From assembly GCA_021789565.1 (NCBI GenBank), contig JAJYJL010000001.1, forward strand, positions 1 to 34,236: a stretch of DNA of 34,236 nucleotides, in the 5' to 3' direction. This document shows, one piece after another, positions 16,352-23,767 of this stretch. The DNA is from Acidobacteriota bacterium. GTDB taxonomy: Bacteria; Acidobacteriota; Terriglobia; UBA7540. Below the pieces are notes generated by a model. The model made no database searches. It saw only the letters and a program-made list of their open reading frames with translations, and had not been told where the DNA came from. Position numbers and translations under genes: made by a program. Within the stretch, counting starts at the first letter, position 1. Every line of letters begins with the position of its first letter.

Positions 16352-16663
16352 GCAAACTGGCAGGAGGTCCAAACGCCAAACGGGACTGCTACTCTGGCGC
16401 GAAGAGAGCAATCGGCCCCCTTGCTATCCTCACCGCGAAACCTCAAGGAAACACCTCAGGGATGACAAACTGTGTCCGTCTCGGGAAGCGGTGGCAAGCC
16501 GCCGCTTCCCGAAGCGGAGGGAGCATTAACGCGGATGGTTAACTGAACACCGACCCGGGGCCGACACCTTGCGGAACTTGCCTGCTCTAAATTTGAGTGC
16601 GACTCCCGTGGCCGGAATGGTGATACGGATCGCGCTCTCATCTGGCAAGCCAGCCTTGCGATG
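16352..16663. other. Convergent spacer with strong hairpin
   Basis: No gene recognised. The only clear structure is the hairpin at 16481-16512. A CAGTTAAC match (minus strand) lies at about 16536. Confidence 0.6.
16481..16512. repeat. 11-bp stem hairpin between convergent genes
   Basis: TCGGGAAGCGG (16481-16491) pairs perfectly with CCGCTTCCCGA (16502-16512) around a 10-base loop. With no T-run on either side it is probably a repetitive palindrome, though it could act as a bidirectional terminator between the amidohydrolase and the Cys-rich gene. Confidence 0.55.
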
Positions 16664-16945
16664 CTACTTGCTGAGTTCCGCGCGATTGTGTTTTGCCCAT
16701 TTGCTGTTGGCAGGGACTTCCTTCATCGTATCCGCCCCGCAAGGGCACTTGCCTTCCTTCTTTGCCATGGCCATGCAGGGGCAGGACTTGGTACCCCCGC
16801 AAGCACACACGTAGACTGACTTCTTGGCACTTGATGCCTGAGGAGCGCCAGGCAGCGCACTTCCAACTTGTGTAAGTCCGAGGCACAGCGCCAACGCCAT
16901 GCCGAGTAAGACTGCTTTGCCGGTCAAGCTGATTCTACCCCACAT
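16664..16945 (-). CDS. Small exported Cys-rich protein
   Basis: 93 residues. A signal peptide (GKAVLLGMALALCLGLTQVGSALPG) precedes a short mature chain with Cys pairs: VYVCACGG, SCPCMAM and KCPCGA, then a MKEVPANSKWAKHNRAELSK tail. Three CxC motifs in ~20 residues suggest binding of a soft metal such as copper or zinc, or a disulfide knot; this is inference and no named family was recognised. An AAGGAGG motif ~11 bases upstream supports ATG 16945. The gene is monocistronic and convergent with the amidohydrolase. Confidence 0.75.
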   Translation of the reverse strand: MWGRISLTGKAVLLGMALALCLGLTQVGSALPGAPQASSAKKSVYVCACGGTKSCPCMAMAKKEGKCPCGADTMKEVPANSKWAKHNRAELSK

Positions 16946-17020
16946 CGATCCTGCCCTCCTTGAGGAAAAGGATTTTACCCCGATTTGCCCATGCTACGCC
17001 CGGCCGGGAGTCAAGTCAAG

Positions 17021-17137
17021 CAGGTACCGGGTAGTGACCCAGTTCGATTTGTGGCACGGGCGTCCGCGGTCTAAAAACACGGCCAAGATGGCCGTGCCAC
17101 AGAACAGGGAGCAACCTGGGTCACCACCAGGTATCGG
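17021..17137. repeat. 117-bp nested inverted repeat
   Basis: Outer arms 17021-17042 and 17116-17137 match at 18 of 22 positions (core CTGGGTCAC...ACC.GGTA). The core at 17051-17100 runs from GTGGCAC to GTGCCAC and contains CACGGCC-AAGAT-GGCCGTG. It has the same plan as 8768-8894 but different sequence. No gene lies inside. Confidence 0.7.
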
Positions 17138-17234
17138 GGCCCTCCAGCAGCGGGGGTTAATTCCGTCCGATGCCCCCGCAAATCGGAAGGGCCGATTGGA
17201 CCTCATGAAAATCTCAGCAACGAGACACTTGGTA

Positions 17235-17263
17235 TTCAAAACCCGCATCTGAGGTGTTATGCT
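17235..17263 (+). promoter_or_regulatory. Possible promoter of the aldose-1-epimerase gene
   Basis: TTCAAA (17235-17240), 17 bases, then TATGCT (17258-17263) with TGT before it (extended -10 arrangement). Each box matches 4 of 6 consensus positions. The start codon is 81 bases downstream. Confidence 0.35.
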
Positions 17264-17343
17264 GTTCGCTCGGAAGGCAGGTTCGCAGGGCGTTCCGGAT
17301 GCCAGGCGGCCTGATACAGCTACGGAGGTCTAATCGATCATCC

Positions 17344-18537
17344 ATGACGACCAACATTAAGGCGAACAGCGCGAAGGGACTTCCCGGACTGATAAGTTTG
17401 CTGGTAATGCTTCTGGCCGTGACCGGCGCCTGCACCCCCGGAAAACAGCCGGCGTCTGAGACCCAAAGTCAGGAAACAGGAATCAAAAGGAGCGTGTTTG
17501 GAAAAATGCCCGACGGACAGGAAGTGCATCTTTATACACTGACCAATGCAAATGGCATGCAGGTGGCCATCACCAATTACGGCGGAAGGATCGTCTCGAT
17601 CCAGGCGCCTGACCGCAACGGCAAGATGGCCGATGTAGTGCTCGGTTTCGACAACCTGCCAGATTACATGAAATACAACACCTATTTCGGGGCTTTGGTC
17701 GGCCGCTATGCCAACAGGATTGGCGGCGCCAAGTTCACCCTGGACGGCAAGGTCTATCATCTGCCCGTCAACAACGGCCCCAACAGCCTGCACGGAGGCA
17801 TAAAGGGTTTTGACAAGAGAGTTTGGACGGCAAAAGAGATTCCGGGAGATGAGCCCGCACTGGAACTGACCTACCTGAGCAAGGACGGCGAGGAAGGGTA
17901 CCCGGGCAACCTGCAGGCAACGGTCGTTTATACGCTGACGAAAGACAACGGCGTTAAGATCGACTACAGCGCCACCACCGACAAGGACACGGTCATCAAC
18001 CTGACCAACCACTCCTACTTCAACCTGGCCGGACAAGGAAATGGAAATATTCTGAAGACGGTGTTGTGGATTAATTCCGACGAGATCACGCCCGTGAACG
18101 CCACGCAGATTCCCACGGGAAAAATCATGAAGGTGGACGGCACGCCGTTTGACTTCCGCAAGCCCACCGCGATCGGGGCGCGCATCAATGAGGACAACCC
18201 GCAGTTGAAGATCGGCAAAGGGTATGACATCAACTACATTCTGGACCGCAAAGGGCCCGGGTTGGAGCTTGCGGCGCGAGCTTACGATCCTGAATCGGGG
18301 CGCGAACTGGAAGTCTATACCACTGAGCCGGGCATTCAGCTTTACAGCGGCAACTTCCTGGACGGGTCGGTCCATGGCAAAGGGGGCGTCGCCTACGGCC
18401 CCCGGTCAGCGTTCTGTCTGGAAACGCAACACTATCCCGATTCGCCGAACCACCCGAGTTTCCCGACCACTGAACTCAAGCCGGGAGAGACGTTTCATCA
18501 GATAACGGTCTTCAAGTTCACAACCACCAGCCAGTAG
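17344..18537 (+). CDS. galM: Aldose 1-epimerase (mutarotase), exported lipoprotein
   Basis: 397 residues. Interconverts alpha and beta anomers of aldoses such as galactose or glucose. The signature residues are present: NRIGGAKF, NSLHGG (first His, ~150), TNHSYFNLAG (second His, ~222) and the catalytic Glu in FCLETQHYPDSPN (~358). Unlike the cytoplasmic enterobacterial enzyme it starts with a hydrophobic signal (GLISLLVMLLAVTGAC, lipobox-like Cys at 30), so it is probably periplasmic or lipid-anchored, as in many Bacteroidetes and Acidobacteria. GGAGGT lies 15 bases before ATG 17344, rather far, but no better start exists. It is monocistronic; GH97 nearby on the other strand could supply sugars for it. 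Confidence 0.93.
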   Translation: MTTNIKANSAKGLPGLISLLVMLLAVTGACTPGKQPASETQSQETGIKRSVFGKMPDGQEVHLYTLTNANGMQVAITNYGGRIVSIQAPDRNGKMADVVLGFDNLPDYMKYNTYFGALVGRYANRIGGAKFTLDGKVYHLPVNNGPNSLHGGIKGFDKRVWTAKEIPGDEPALELTYLSKDGEEGYPGNLQATVVYTLTKDNGVKIDYSATTDKDTVINLTNHSYFNLAGQGNGNILKTVLWINSDEITPVNATQIPTGKIMKVDGTPFDFRKPTAIGARINEDNPQLKIGKGYDINYILDRKGPGLELAARAYDPESGRELEVYTTEPGIQLYSGNFLDGSVHGKGGVAYGPRSAFCLETQHYPDSPNHPSFPTTELKPGETFHQITVFKFTTTSQ

Positions 18538-18560
18538 CCGGCAAAATGCCAGTCCGGGGG

Positions 18561-18722
18561 TTAGGGGTGATCGGATGAAGGCGTGACGCCCGGCCTGATC
18601 TTTCCGAAGGTCAGGCCCTCCCTGTCTCGACCCATCCGCAAAGTCTCCGCGATGGCAACCTCCATTCGCTCGATTCCAGGGTAGAGCCTCTGATCAGTAT
18701 CCTCGCGAAGGCGTATTATCAA
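18561..18722 (-). CDS. Candidate small ORF, 53 aa, TTG start
   Basis: An open frame on the minus strand, in the spacer between galM and the DUF5818 gene, reads MIIRLREDTDQRLYPGIERM, then EVAIAETLRMGRDREGLTFG, ending PGVTPSSDHP. Amino-acid and codon use look coding. AAGGG stands 7 bases before TTG 18722, and the frame continues upstream to TTG 18740. There is no hydrophobic segment. No family was recognised; it could be a small regulator or the end of a decayed gene. Confidence 0.35.
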   Translation of the reverse strand: MIIRLREDTDQRLYPGIERMEVAIAETLRMGRDREGLTFGKIRPGVTPSSDHP

Positions 18723-18750
18723 GTCCTTACCCTTAATCAAAAATTTAGCA

Positions 18751-18791
18751 AAAAAGCAGTTAACCTTTACAGAGCGTTACCGTCTAATCTC
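18751..18791. promoter_or_regulatory. Three-block motif, copy upstream of the DUF5818 gene
   Basis: GCAGTTAAC (18756-18764, after an A-run), AGCGTTA (18773-18779) and CTAATCTC (18784-18791) occur in this order. The same three blocks occur in the same order and orientation at 14873-14923, with wider spacing. Function unknown. Confidence 0.4.
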
Positions 18792-18878
18792 CAGCGCTAG
18801 GATCCAGTGGTGTTTTCCGGCAAAGCCGGACTGGGTCATGGGCAAGAACAGGATCCAAGCGCAGGAGGAAATTGAAAG

Positions 18879-19226
18879 ATGATGAAGAAGCTGAATCTGC
18901 TTGTGATGTTGGTTGTATTGGGTGTGATTGCTTGGGCGGTCCCATCCATGAAAGTGCAAGCTGCGGGCCACAGTGCTGTTCTGAGCGCGCAACAGGACGA
19001 GCCCGCTGAACCTGCAGCCCAGGAAGCCGAAGCTCAGACTTTCACGGGAAAAATCATGAACCACGATGGAAAGTACGCCCTCCAGGGCGAGGACGGGAAA
19101 ACCTACCAGCTCGATAATCAGGACAAAGCCAAAGAATTTGACGGAAAAGACGTAAAGGTCACCGGCACCCTCGACGAGGAAAACATGACCATAAGCGTGA
19201 AAGAAATTGAGGAGGCCGAAGCTTAA
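18879..19226 (+). CDS. Exported DUF5818-type protein
   Basis: 115 residues. A signal peptide (MMKKLNLLVMLVVLGVIAWAVPSMKVQA) is followed by an acidic Ala/Glu linker (~40-55) and a small beta-rich domain: QTFTGKIMNHDGKYALQGEDGKTYQLDNQDKAKEFDGKDVKVTGTLDEENMTISVKEIEE. This matches DUF5818, an OB-like fold abundant in Acidobacteria, with no known biochemical role. AGGAGG (18863-18868) precedes ATG 18879 by ten bases; ATG 18882 is the alternative. A strong terminator follows, so it is a single-gene unit. A CCGGC-AAA-GCCGG hairpin lies in its leader at ~18826-18838. Confidence 0.85.
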   Translation: MMKKLNLLVMLVVLGVIAWAVPSMKVQAAGHSAVLSAQQDEPAEPAAQEAEAQTFTGKIMNHDGKYALQGEDGKTYQLDNQDKAKEFDGKDVKVTGTLDEENMTISVKEIEEAEA

Positions 19227-19255
19227 AGTAAGCCAACATCAATCAGAATGCGACA

Positions 19256-19291
19256 GAGAGGCCAGTTGTTGTGCTGGCCTCTCTTGTTTTC
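19256..19291 (+). terminator. Intrinsic terminator of the DUF5818 gene
   Basis: AGAGAGGCCAG (19256-19266) pairs perfectly with CTGGCCTCTCT (19275-19285) around an 8-base loop and is followed by TGTTTT. Confidence 0.85.
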
Positions 19292-19381
19292 AAAAGAAGA
19301 CATGTGCCGGGGAAACCCGTACCCCACGCGGGCAGATGAGTTCGTTTCTACCATGTGAGTTGTTCGGGCTGCTGAGTCCTG

Positions 19382-19909
19382 CTAAGCAGCGGCCGTGCGG
19401 GAGTGACGCTCGCGGCGAGCACGCACCAGAGCTATCGCCTGGTTGATTTGCCGGGAGACCGTTCGATCGTCAAATGGTGGAGAGATGAAACTGAAGGCTC
19501 CATGACGGATAGCCGCCTGAAGCGTTTCAGGGTCCTTCTCAGATCCAACCAGGATGACGCAAATGGGGATCGCAGCATCTTCTACCAGGTTGACAAGATC
19601 CATCCAGTTACCGTCGGGAAGCTGACTGTCTGTAAAGATCAGGTGCGGGTGGGTTTGTTCGATCAGTCGCAGGGCATCCGCACAGCGATGAACGCTGAAA
19701 GCATCCACCCCGAGACGCCTGAGAACCGGCTTCAGCGATTCGCATGGCTCGGGAAGCTCATGTGCAACAAGAGCAAAGGCGTTGTGCCTCAAGGAATCCC
19801 CCTCCCCAGACCCTGAGACCAGAGTTTCCTTAAACGACTCATTCCTCTGCAAACCGAACGGTGGAGGCAGGAGCAGGCCAACGTCAAATAAGCGGTTTCT
19901 CAACCGCAC
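19382..19909 (-). CDS. Stand-alone degenerate receiver-domain protein
   Basis: Up to 175 residues with a CheY-like fold from ~45: FALVAHELPEP, LIFTDSQLPDG, VILVGSEKDPETLQAAIRHGAFSFISPPFDD. The central Asp (FTDSQ) at the phosphoacceptor site is kept, but the acidic pair after beta-1 is replaced by AHE, the switch Ser/Thr by Val-Gly-Ser, and the conserved Lys after beta-5 is missing (FISPPF). Phosphorylation by a histidine kinase is therefore doubtful. No output domain. The GTG at 19909 gives an unconvincing N-terminus; a TTG about 40 codons downstream, preceded by GAGGGGGA, may be the real start. No histidine kinase lies nearby. Confidence 0.7.
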   Translation of the reverse strand: MRLRNRLFDVGLLLPPPFGLQRNESFKETLVSGSGEGDSLRHNAFALVAHELPEPCESLKPVLRRLGVDAFSVHRCADALRLIEQTHPHLIFTDSQLPDGNWMDLVNLVEDAAIPICVILVGSEKDPETLQAAIRHGAFSFISPPFDDRTVSRQINQAIALVRARRERHSRTAAA

Positions 19910-20230
19910 CCCTCGCGGTGTCGCTCCTGCCTCTCGCCAGTTCCGGTTGCCTGCTATTTAGAACTCAATGGGAGCAAAAGTCCATCGGGTCAAGACCCGG
20001 ATTTCGCAGGAAAAAATGCCCGATGCATAGGGCACACCCTGCAAATCAAATACTTCGCCGAAAAACAGGACCTATCAGCCCTCTACCAGTCATCACACTA
20101 CCCGGTAGCAGGCCTTACATTGACGGGCATGGGGTCAGGAAAGGAGATGAAACTCTTGCCCTGCGCGGCGCCCAGGGATTTCCAAAGTGGTCACGAGGCA
20201 GCCGCCGCTGATCCGTTTGTGTGGAAAACA
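19910..20230. other. Spacer upstream of the receiver gene
   Basis: No gene recognised on either strand. A 46-codon plus-strand frame starting at an ATG near 20147 runs into the terminator and is not credible. CTACCCGGTAG near 20098 is a short palindrome of unknown meaning. Confidence 0.5.
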
Positions 20231-20266
20231 AAAAGGGAAGGCACGAAACACAGCCTTCCCTTTTTT
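20231..20266 (-). terminator. Intrinsic terminator of the GH97 gene (bidirectional shape)
   Basis: AAAAGGGAAGGC (20231-20242) pairs with GCCTTCCCTTTT (20253-20264). On the minus strand it is followed by a T-rich run, 17 bases after the GH97 stop codon. Confidence 0.85.
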
Positions 20267-20282
20267 GATGGTTCGACTATCG

Positions 20283-22277
20283 TCATTTGACGGGGGAAAA
20301 GACCACCGCTGCACCACCCCCTGAGGCAAGATGGAGCGGGAGCGTATCCTGCGCCGTCACCTGCTTTGTGCGGATGCTGAGGTCTTTTGCGTTCTGATCG
20401 GCGTGGGGCCCGTCGGCAAAGATCTTTGCCTTCCACGTGCCCGGCCCCAGAAAGCTGAGGGGAACCGACAAATCCCGGGATGTCCAGTTGGTCATGCTGC
20501 CCAGAAACCATTCATCACCGTGGCGGCGCGCTATGGTGATGTACTGTGAAGGCTCGCCGTTCAAGACACGCGTTTCATCCCAGACGGTCGGAGCCTTTTT
20601 AATGAACTCAAAGCCAGGTTGCCCGAGATAATCTTCCGGATAATCGGAAACCATTTCGAGCGGGCTCAAATACACCACATACATGGCGAGCTGATTGGCC
20701 CTTGTGCCCTGGCACATCGGCTGAATCTGCCGGGGCTGGAACTGTTCGCGGGTCGCGTTGTTAAAACACCCGGGAGTGTAGTCCATGGGTCCGGCCAGCA
20801 TCCGCGTAAAGGGAATGGTTACCAGATGTTCGGGTGTTTCGCGGCGGCTCCACTTGTTGTACTCCATTCCCATCACGCCCTCGCGCGTAAGGAGATTCGG
20901 ATAGGTGCGCCGCAGGCCGGCAGGCGGATAAGCTCCGTGGAAATCGACTGCCAGGTGGTGCGCCGCGGCGGCCTTCACCGTGCGGTGGTAGAAATTCACC
21001 ATCTCCTGGTCGTTACGGTCCATAAAATCAATCTTCACGCCCGCCACTCCCCATTTTTCATACAGCGGAAAGGCCTGGTTCATCTGCTTGTCAACCGCCG
21101 ACCAGTACATCCAGAGCAGGATACGCACGTTGCGCCGCTTGGCGAAGGCAAGAATCGCGGGCATGTCAATCGCAGGCACGGTGTGGGTAATATCATCTCT
21201 TGGCGACCAGCCGGCATCAATCAGCATGTAGCGGAGATGGGCCTTGGAGGCGAAGTCGATGTAGTGCTCCATAGTGGCTGTGTTCATGCCGGGTTTGAAG
21301 TTGACGCCGCTCGCGTAACTGCCCGACCACCAGTCCCAGGCCGCCTTGCCCGGTTTGATCCACGAGGTATCGGGGAGAGCGGACGGAGGGTTCAGGTTGA
21401 GAATCAGGCTGTCGGAATCAATCAGGCCACCGGGGCTGGAATTAACCATCACCACGTACCACGGACTCGCCATAGGCGTGGAAGCAACAACCGCTTCATC
21501 GGAGTGGCCCGGCAGCGGCGACAGCTTGCTCATCAGCGCCCCGGGAATGCCCCGCACGCCACCGAGATACATGCCGGCATAATTGTCCAGGTCCGCTTCA
21601 AGAATGGCTGCCCAGGAACCATCCAGCAAATGAACCAGCAGGGGTATGCCGATAATCGAAGTCGGTTTGATGTCGTCCAGTGTGATGGACTGGAACTCGC
21701 TTTCATAGCTTGTGGTGTAGCTGCCCAGGTCGAGCGCAAACGCGGAGGGATTGCCGGGAAAGTAAAAGCCGGTGTTTTCTGACGATAAAGTGAACTTGTC
21801 CAGCCCCTCCTGGCGCGGAAGCAAATAGCGAAACGCAATCCCCGAGTCGTAGGCCCGAAAGATTAGATCGAGGCGGCGGCCAGGGGCATGGCTCTCGCGC
21901 AAGGAGATGGTGAGCTGATTGAAGTGGTCGCGGACATTCCGGACAGCGCCAAAGGCATTGGCCCACATCGTGTCATGCGACGCTCGTTGAGACCCGGTGA
22001 TCTCAAAGCCGTGGTCTAACGCGGGCCCGCCCTTGAAGTCAAGCCCCAGGGGCGAGTCGTTCAGGACCGTCCTGTCCTGGAACGATATGCGATAGTAGGC
22101 TCGCCGCCCCGGAAGATAGGGCTGCGGATTCTGCTTCAGTTCAAACGTAACGGAGAGGTTCCCGTCAGGAGAAGTCACGCTGAGCGGAGCGGCAGCCAGT
22201 CCATTCGACGCCGCCAGAAACAGTAAAAAAAACCCCAGACAAAGCCGTTCGAAGACAGCACGATTTCCCTTCCCCAT
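20283..22277 (-). CDS. Glycoside hydrolase family 97, exported
   Basis: 664 residues from ATG 22277, which has AGGAGG 7 bases upstream; the frame continues to 22358 without support. A signal peptide (RLCLGFFLLFLAASNGLAAAP) leads into the N-terminal beta-sandwich with SPDGNLSVTFELKQ, the catalytic (beta/alpha)8 barrel (WWSGSYASGVNFKPGMNTATMEHYIDFA, YMLIDAGWS, GVKIDFMDRNDQEMVNFYHR, LAVDFHGAYPPAGLRRTYPNLLTREGVMGMEYNKW) and a C-terminal beta-domain. GH97 enzymes cleave alpha-glucosides or alpha-galactosides. The Asp in KIDFMD (~416) sits where retaining members have their nucleophile and inverting SusB-like members have Gly, which favours the retaining (alpha-galactosidase-like) subgroup; this is inferred by motif position. 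It acts in the periplasm or outside. 90 bases separate it from the SprT-like gene, so co-transcription is possible. Confidence 0.93.
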   Translation of the reverse strand: MGKGNRAVFERLCLGFFLLFLAASNGLAAAPLSVTSPDGNLSVTFELKQNPQPYLPGRRAYYRISFQDRTVLNDSPLGLDFKGGPALDHGFEITGSQRASHDTMWANAFGAVRNVRDHFNQLTISLRESHAPGRRLDLIFRAYDSGIAFRYLLPRQEGLDKFTLSSENTGFYFPGNPSAFALDLGSYTTSYESEFQSITLDDIKPTSIIGIPLLVHLLDGSWAAILEADLDNYAGMYLGGVRGIPGALMSKLSPLPGHSDEAVVASTPMASPWYVVMVNSSPGGLIDSDSLILNLNPPSALPDTSWIKPGKAAWDWWSGSYASGVNFKPGMNTATMEHYIDFASKAHLRYMLIDAGWSPRDDITHTVPAIDMPAILAFAKRRNVRILLWMYWSAVDKQMNQAFPLYEKWGVAGVKIDFMDRNDQEMVNFYHRTVKAAAAHHLAVDFHGAYPPAGLRRTYPNLLTREGVMGMEYNKWSRRETPEHLVTIPFTRMLAGPMDYTPGCFNNATREQFQPRQIQPMCQGTRANQLAMYVVYLSPLEMVSDYPEDYLGQPGFEFIKKAPTVWDETRVLNGEPSQYITIARRHGDEWFLGSMTNWTSRDLSVPLSFLGPGTWKAKIFADGPHADQNAKDLSIRTKQVTAQDTLPLHLASGGGAAVVFSPVK

Positions 22278-22367
22278 CGGACATCCTCCTGGTTCAACTT
22301 TGCCGTCTCCCTTTGCAGGAAACAGCAGGCTCTGGCCGCCCGCAACTGCCGGCCACAAGAAGCCGGT

Positions 22368-23126
22368 TCACGACGAGAAAATCTCTTTAAGCCGTTCACG
22401 AACCCGCCGGTAATTCGGAAATTTTCTTTCCGCCTCATGAAACGCCCGCGAATGGACAACCCGGCGCGAGCCGCGGCGCTCCAGAGGAATACGGATATGC
22501 AGCATTTCATGAAAAACCAGATATTCCACAACATCAAGGGGAATCGATTCCGAGTCGAGACTCTTGCTGATCATGATGGCGTGATGGGCAGGGTCATAAC
22601 GGCCGAGAACACTGCGCGAGGACCGTGTGCTCCAGCCGATCCGGCAGGAGGGAAGTTTATCATTGAAAAAACGATGGTTCAAGCGCGCGAAGATTTCTGT
22701 AAGGTCATAATGCCGGCCCCGGGCGGGAAGCAATCGCACCCGGCTGCGTGTGCGGCGAGCCTCATCCAACCGGCGGCGCACGTCAGGATCAAAAATATAT
22801 GCCATGTAACATTCGCGCGCTTCCTCAGAGGGCCGGCGGCGAAAAAGCTGGGCAAGAAGGATCTCCGCCAGCGCCTCCAGCACGATGGGCGGAGCTTCCA
22901 CAAGAATGTCTGAAATGCGAACCTGGGCACGGTCTCCTTGCAGTGCAATATTACTGCGCAGGCTTGAAAACGGACGGTATTCAATGTGGAAATCCGGCAC
23001 CGGCCGCCTGATTTCCAGGCGGCGAAATACCCGGGCGAATACCAGCTCCGGGGATGCGGGCGCAGGCATGGGGAGTTGGAGTTGCCGCGATTTGGCGGGA
23101 CGGGAAGCGGGTCCGAAATGGCGCAT
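22368..23126 (-). CDS. SprT-like zinc metalloprotease-domain protein
   Basis: 252 residues. Residues ~140-250 carry a zincin core: the helix VEYLVFHEMLHIRIP contains HExxH (HEMLH, ~205-210), and HSRAFHEAERKFPNYRRVRERL downstream supplies a likely third His ligand. RIGWSTRSSRSVLGRYDPAHHAIMISKSLD is the beta-hairpin that precedes the helix in SprT-like proteins. The first ~130 residues (VFARVFRRLEIRRPVPDFHIEYRPFSS) are not recognised. No signal peptide, so cytoplasmic. SprT/Spartan relatives cleave DNA-protein crosslinks, but bacterial members mostly lack assigned roles. The start overlaps the preceding stop by one base (TGATG), showing translational coupling to two secreted proteins. Confidence 0.82.
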   Translation of the reverse strand: MRHFGPASRPAKSRQLQLPMPAPASPELVFARVFRRLEIRRPVPDFHIEYRPFSSLRSNIALQGDRAQVRISDILVEAPPIVLEALAEILLAQLFRRRPSEEARECYMAYIFDPDVRRRLDEARRTRSRVRLLPARGRHYDLTEIFARLNHRFFNDKLPSCRIGWSTRSSRSVLGRYDPAHHAIMISKSLDSESIPLDVVEYLVFHEMLHIRIPLERRGSRRVVHSRAFHEAERKFPNYRRVRERLKEIFSS

Positions 23127-23767
23127 CAGTTTTCACCGGAATCATCAGGATTGTCGTTCTTATGATGCCGGTTTCTCATTTTTCTTTCTTTCTTGTTGAG
23201 CTTTTTCTGTTCTTTCCGTTCCTTCTTCAAAGCGCGCGCTTCATCCTTTGCGCCCTGGGCCATTTGCGGAAATTTCTTCTGTTGTTGCGCCAGGGCCTGG
23301 GTGGCTCCGTCAAGAGTATCATTCATATCAGCGATGGCATCACGAAGCAACGTCGAATAATCACTTGAGCCAGGGGGTGGCGATTTCTGAATGTGCTGCA
23401 AAATTTCAAGCTGCTTGGGCCCCTCGTCCAGGAGCGCCCGGAGGCCCTTTCGCATGTCCCCATCGTGGTCAAACTGATACTGGATCCAATCCTTTAATTC
23501 ATTGTCGATGGAAATATACTGGTTGAGCAGATCGTCCAAGTTGTCCCGGCTGTCGCCGTTAGCCTCGCTCACGGATTCCATCCGTCCCAGGCGGTCCTGC
23601 TGGAAGGAAAGAAAAACCTTGATGCGTTCCGAGGGATCCTGAGCGTCGCGAAGTTTGTTCACCTCAGCCGAAGTCAGGAAGTCGTGATTCTGAGCCTGGG
23701 CGCACAACGGGGCCAGCGCCAGAAGAATGGCCAAACCGAATTCAAAACGCACCCCAAAACGCTTCAT
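23126..23767 (-). CDS. Exported helical protein, paralogue 2 of a tandem pair
   Basis: 213 residues. Signal peptide FGLAILLALAPLCAQAQ, then an almost all-helical chain, with DPSERIKVFLSFQQDRLGRM, LLNQYISIDNELKDWIQYQF, DMRKGLRALLDEGPKQLEILQHI and DAIADMNDTLDGATQAL, and a very basic Lys/Arg/Asn tail (KKERKEQKKLNKKERKMRNRHH). It resembles its upstream neighbour in several helices, for example MRKGLRALLD against VRKHLRAFMD, so the two look like diverged paralogues. The ATG overlaps the previous stop (ATGA) and the next gene overlaps its own stop (TGATG). Family not recognised; the location is periplasmic. Confidence 0.75.
   Translation of the reverse strand: MKRFGVRFEFGLAILLALAPLCAQAQNHDFLTSAEVNKLRDAQDPSERIKVFLSFQQDRLGRMESVSEANGDSRDNLDDLLNQYISIDNELKDWIQYQFDHDGDMRKGLRALLDEGPKQLEILQHIQKSPPPGSSDYSTLLRDAIADMNDTLDGATQALAQQQKKFPQMAQGAKDEARALKKERKEQKKLNKKERKMRNRHHKNDNPDDSGEN

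Noticed and set aside
15302..16411. 369-codon minus-strand frame over the amidohydrolase
   Set aside because: Antisense of a gene with full metal-ligand motifs; no independent coding evidence.
20147..20287. 46-codon plus-strand frame starting after AAGGAG
   Set aside because: The Shine-Dalgarno would touch the ATG and the frame runs through the GH97 terminator hairpin.
20619..21782. 387-codon plus-strand frame inside GH97
   Set aside because: Antisense shadow; GH97 motifs on the other strand are unambiguous.
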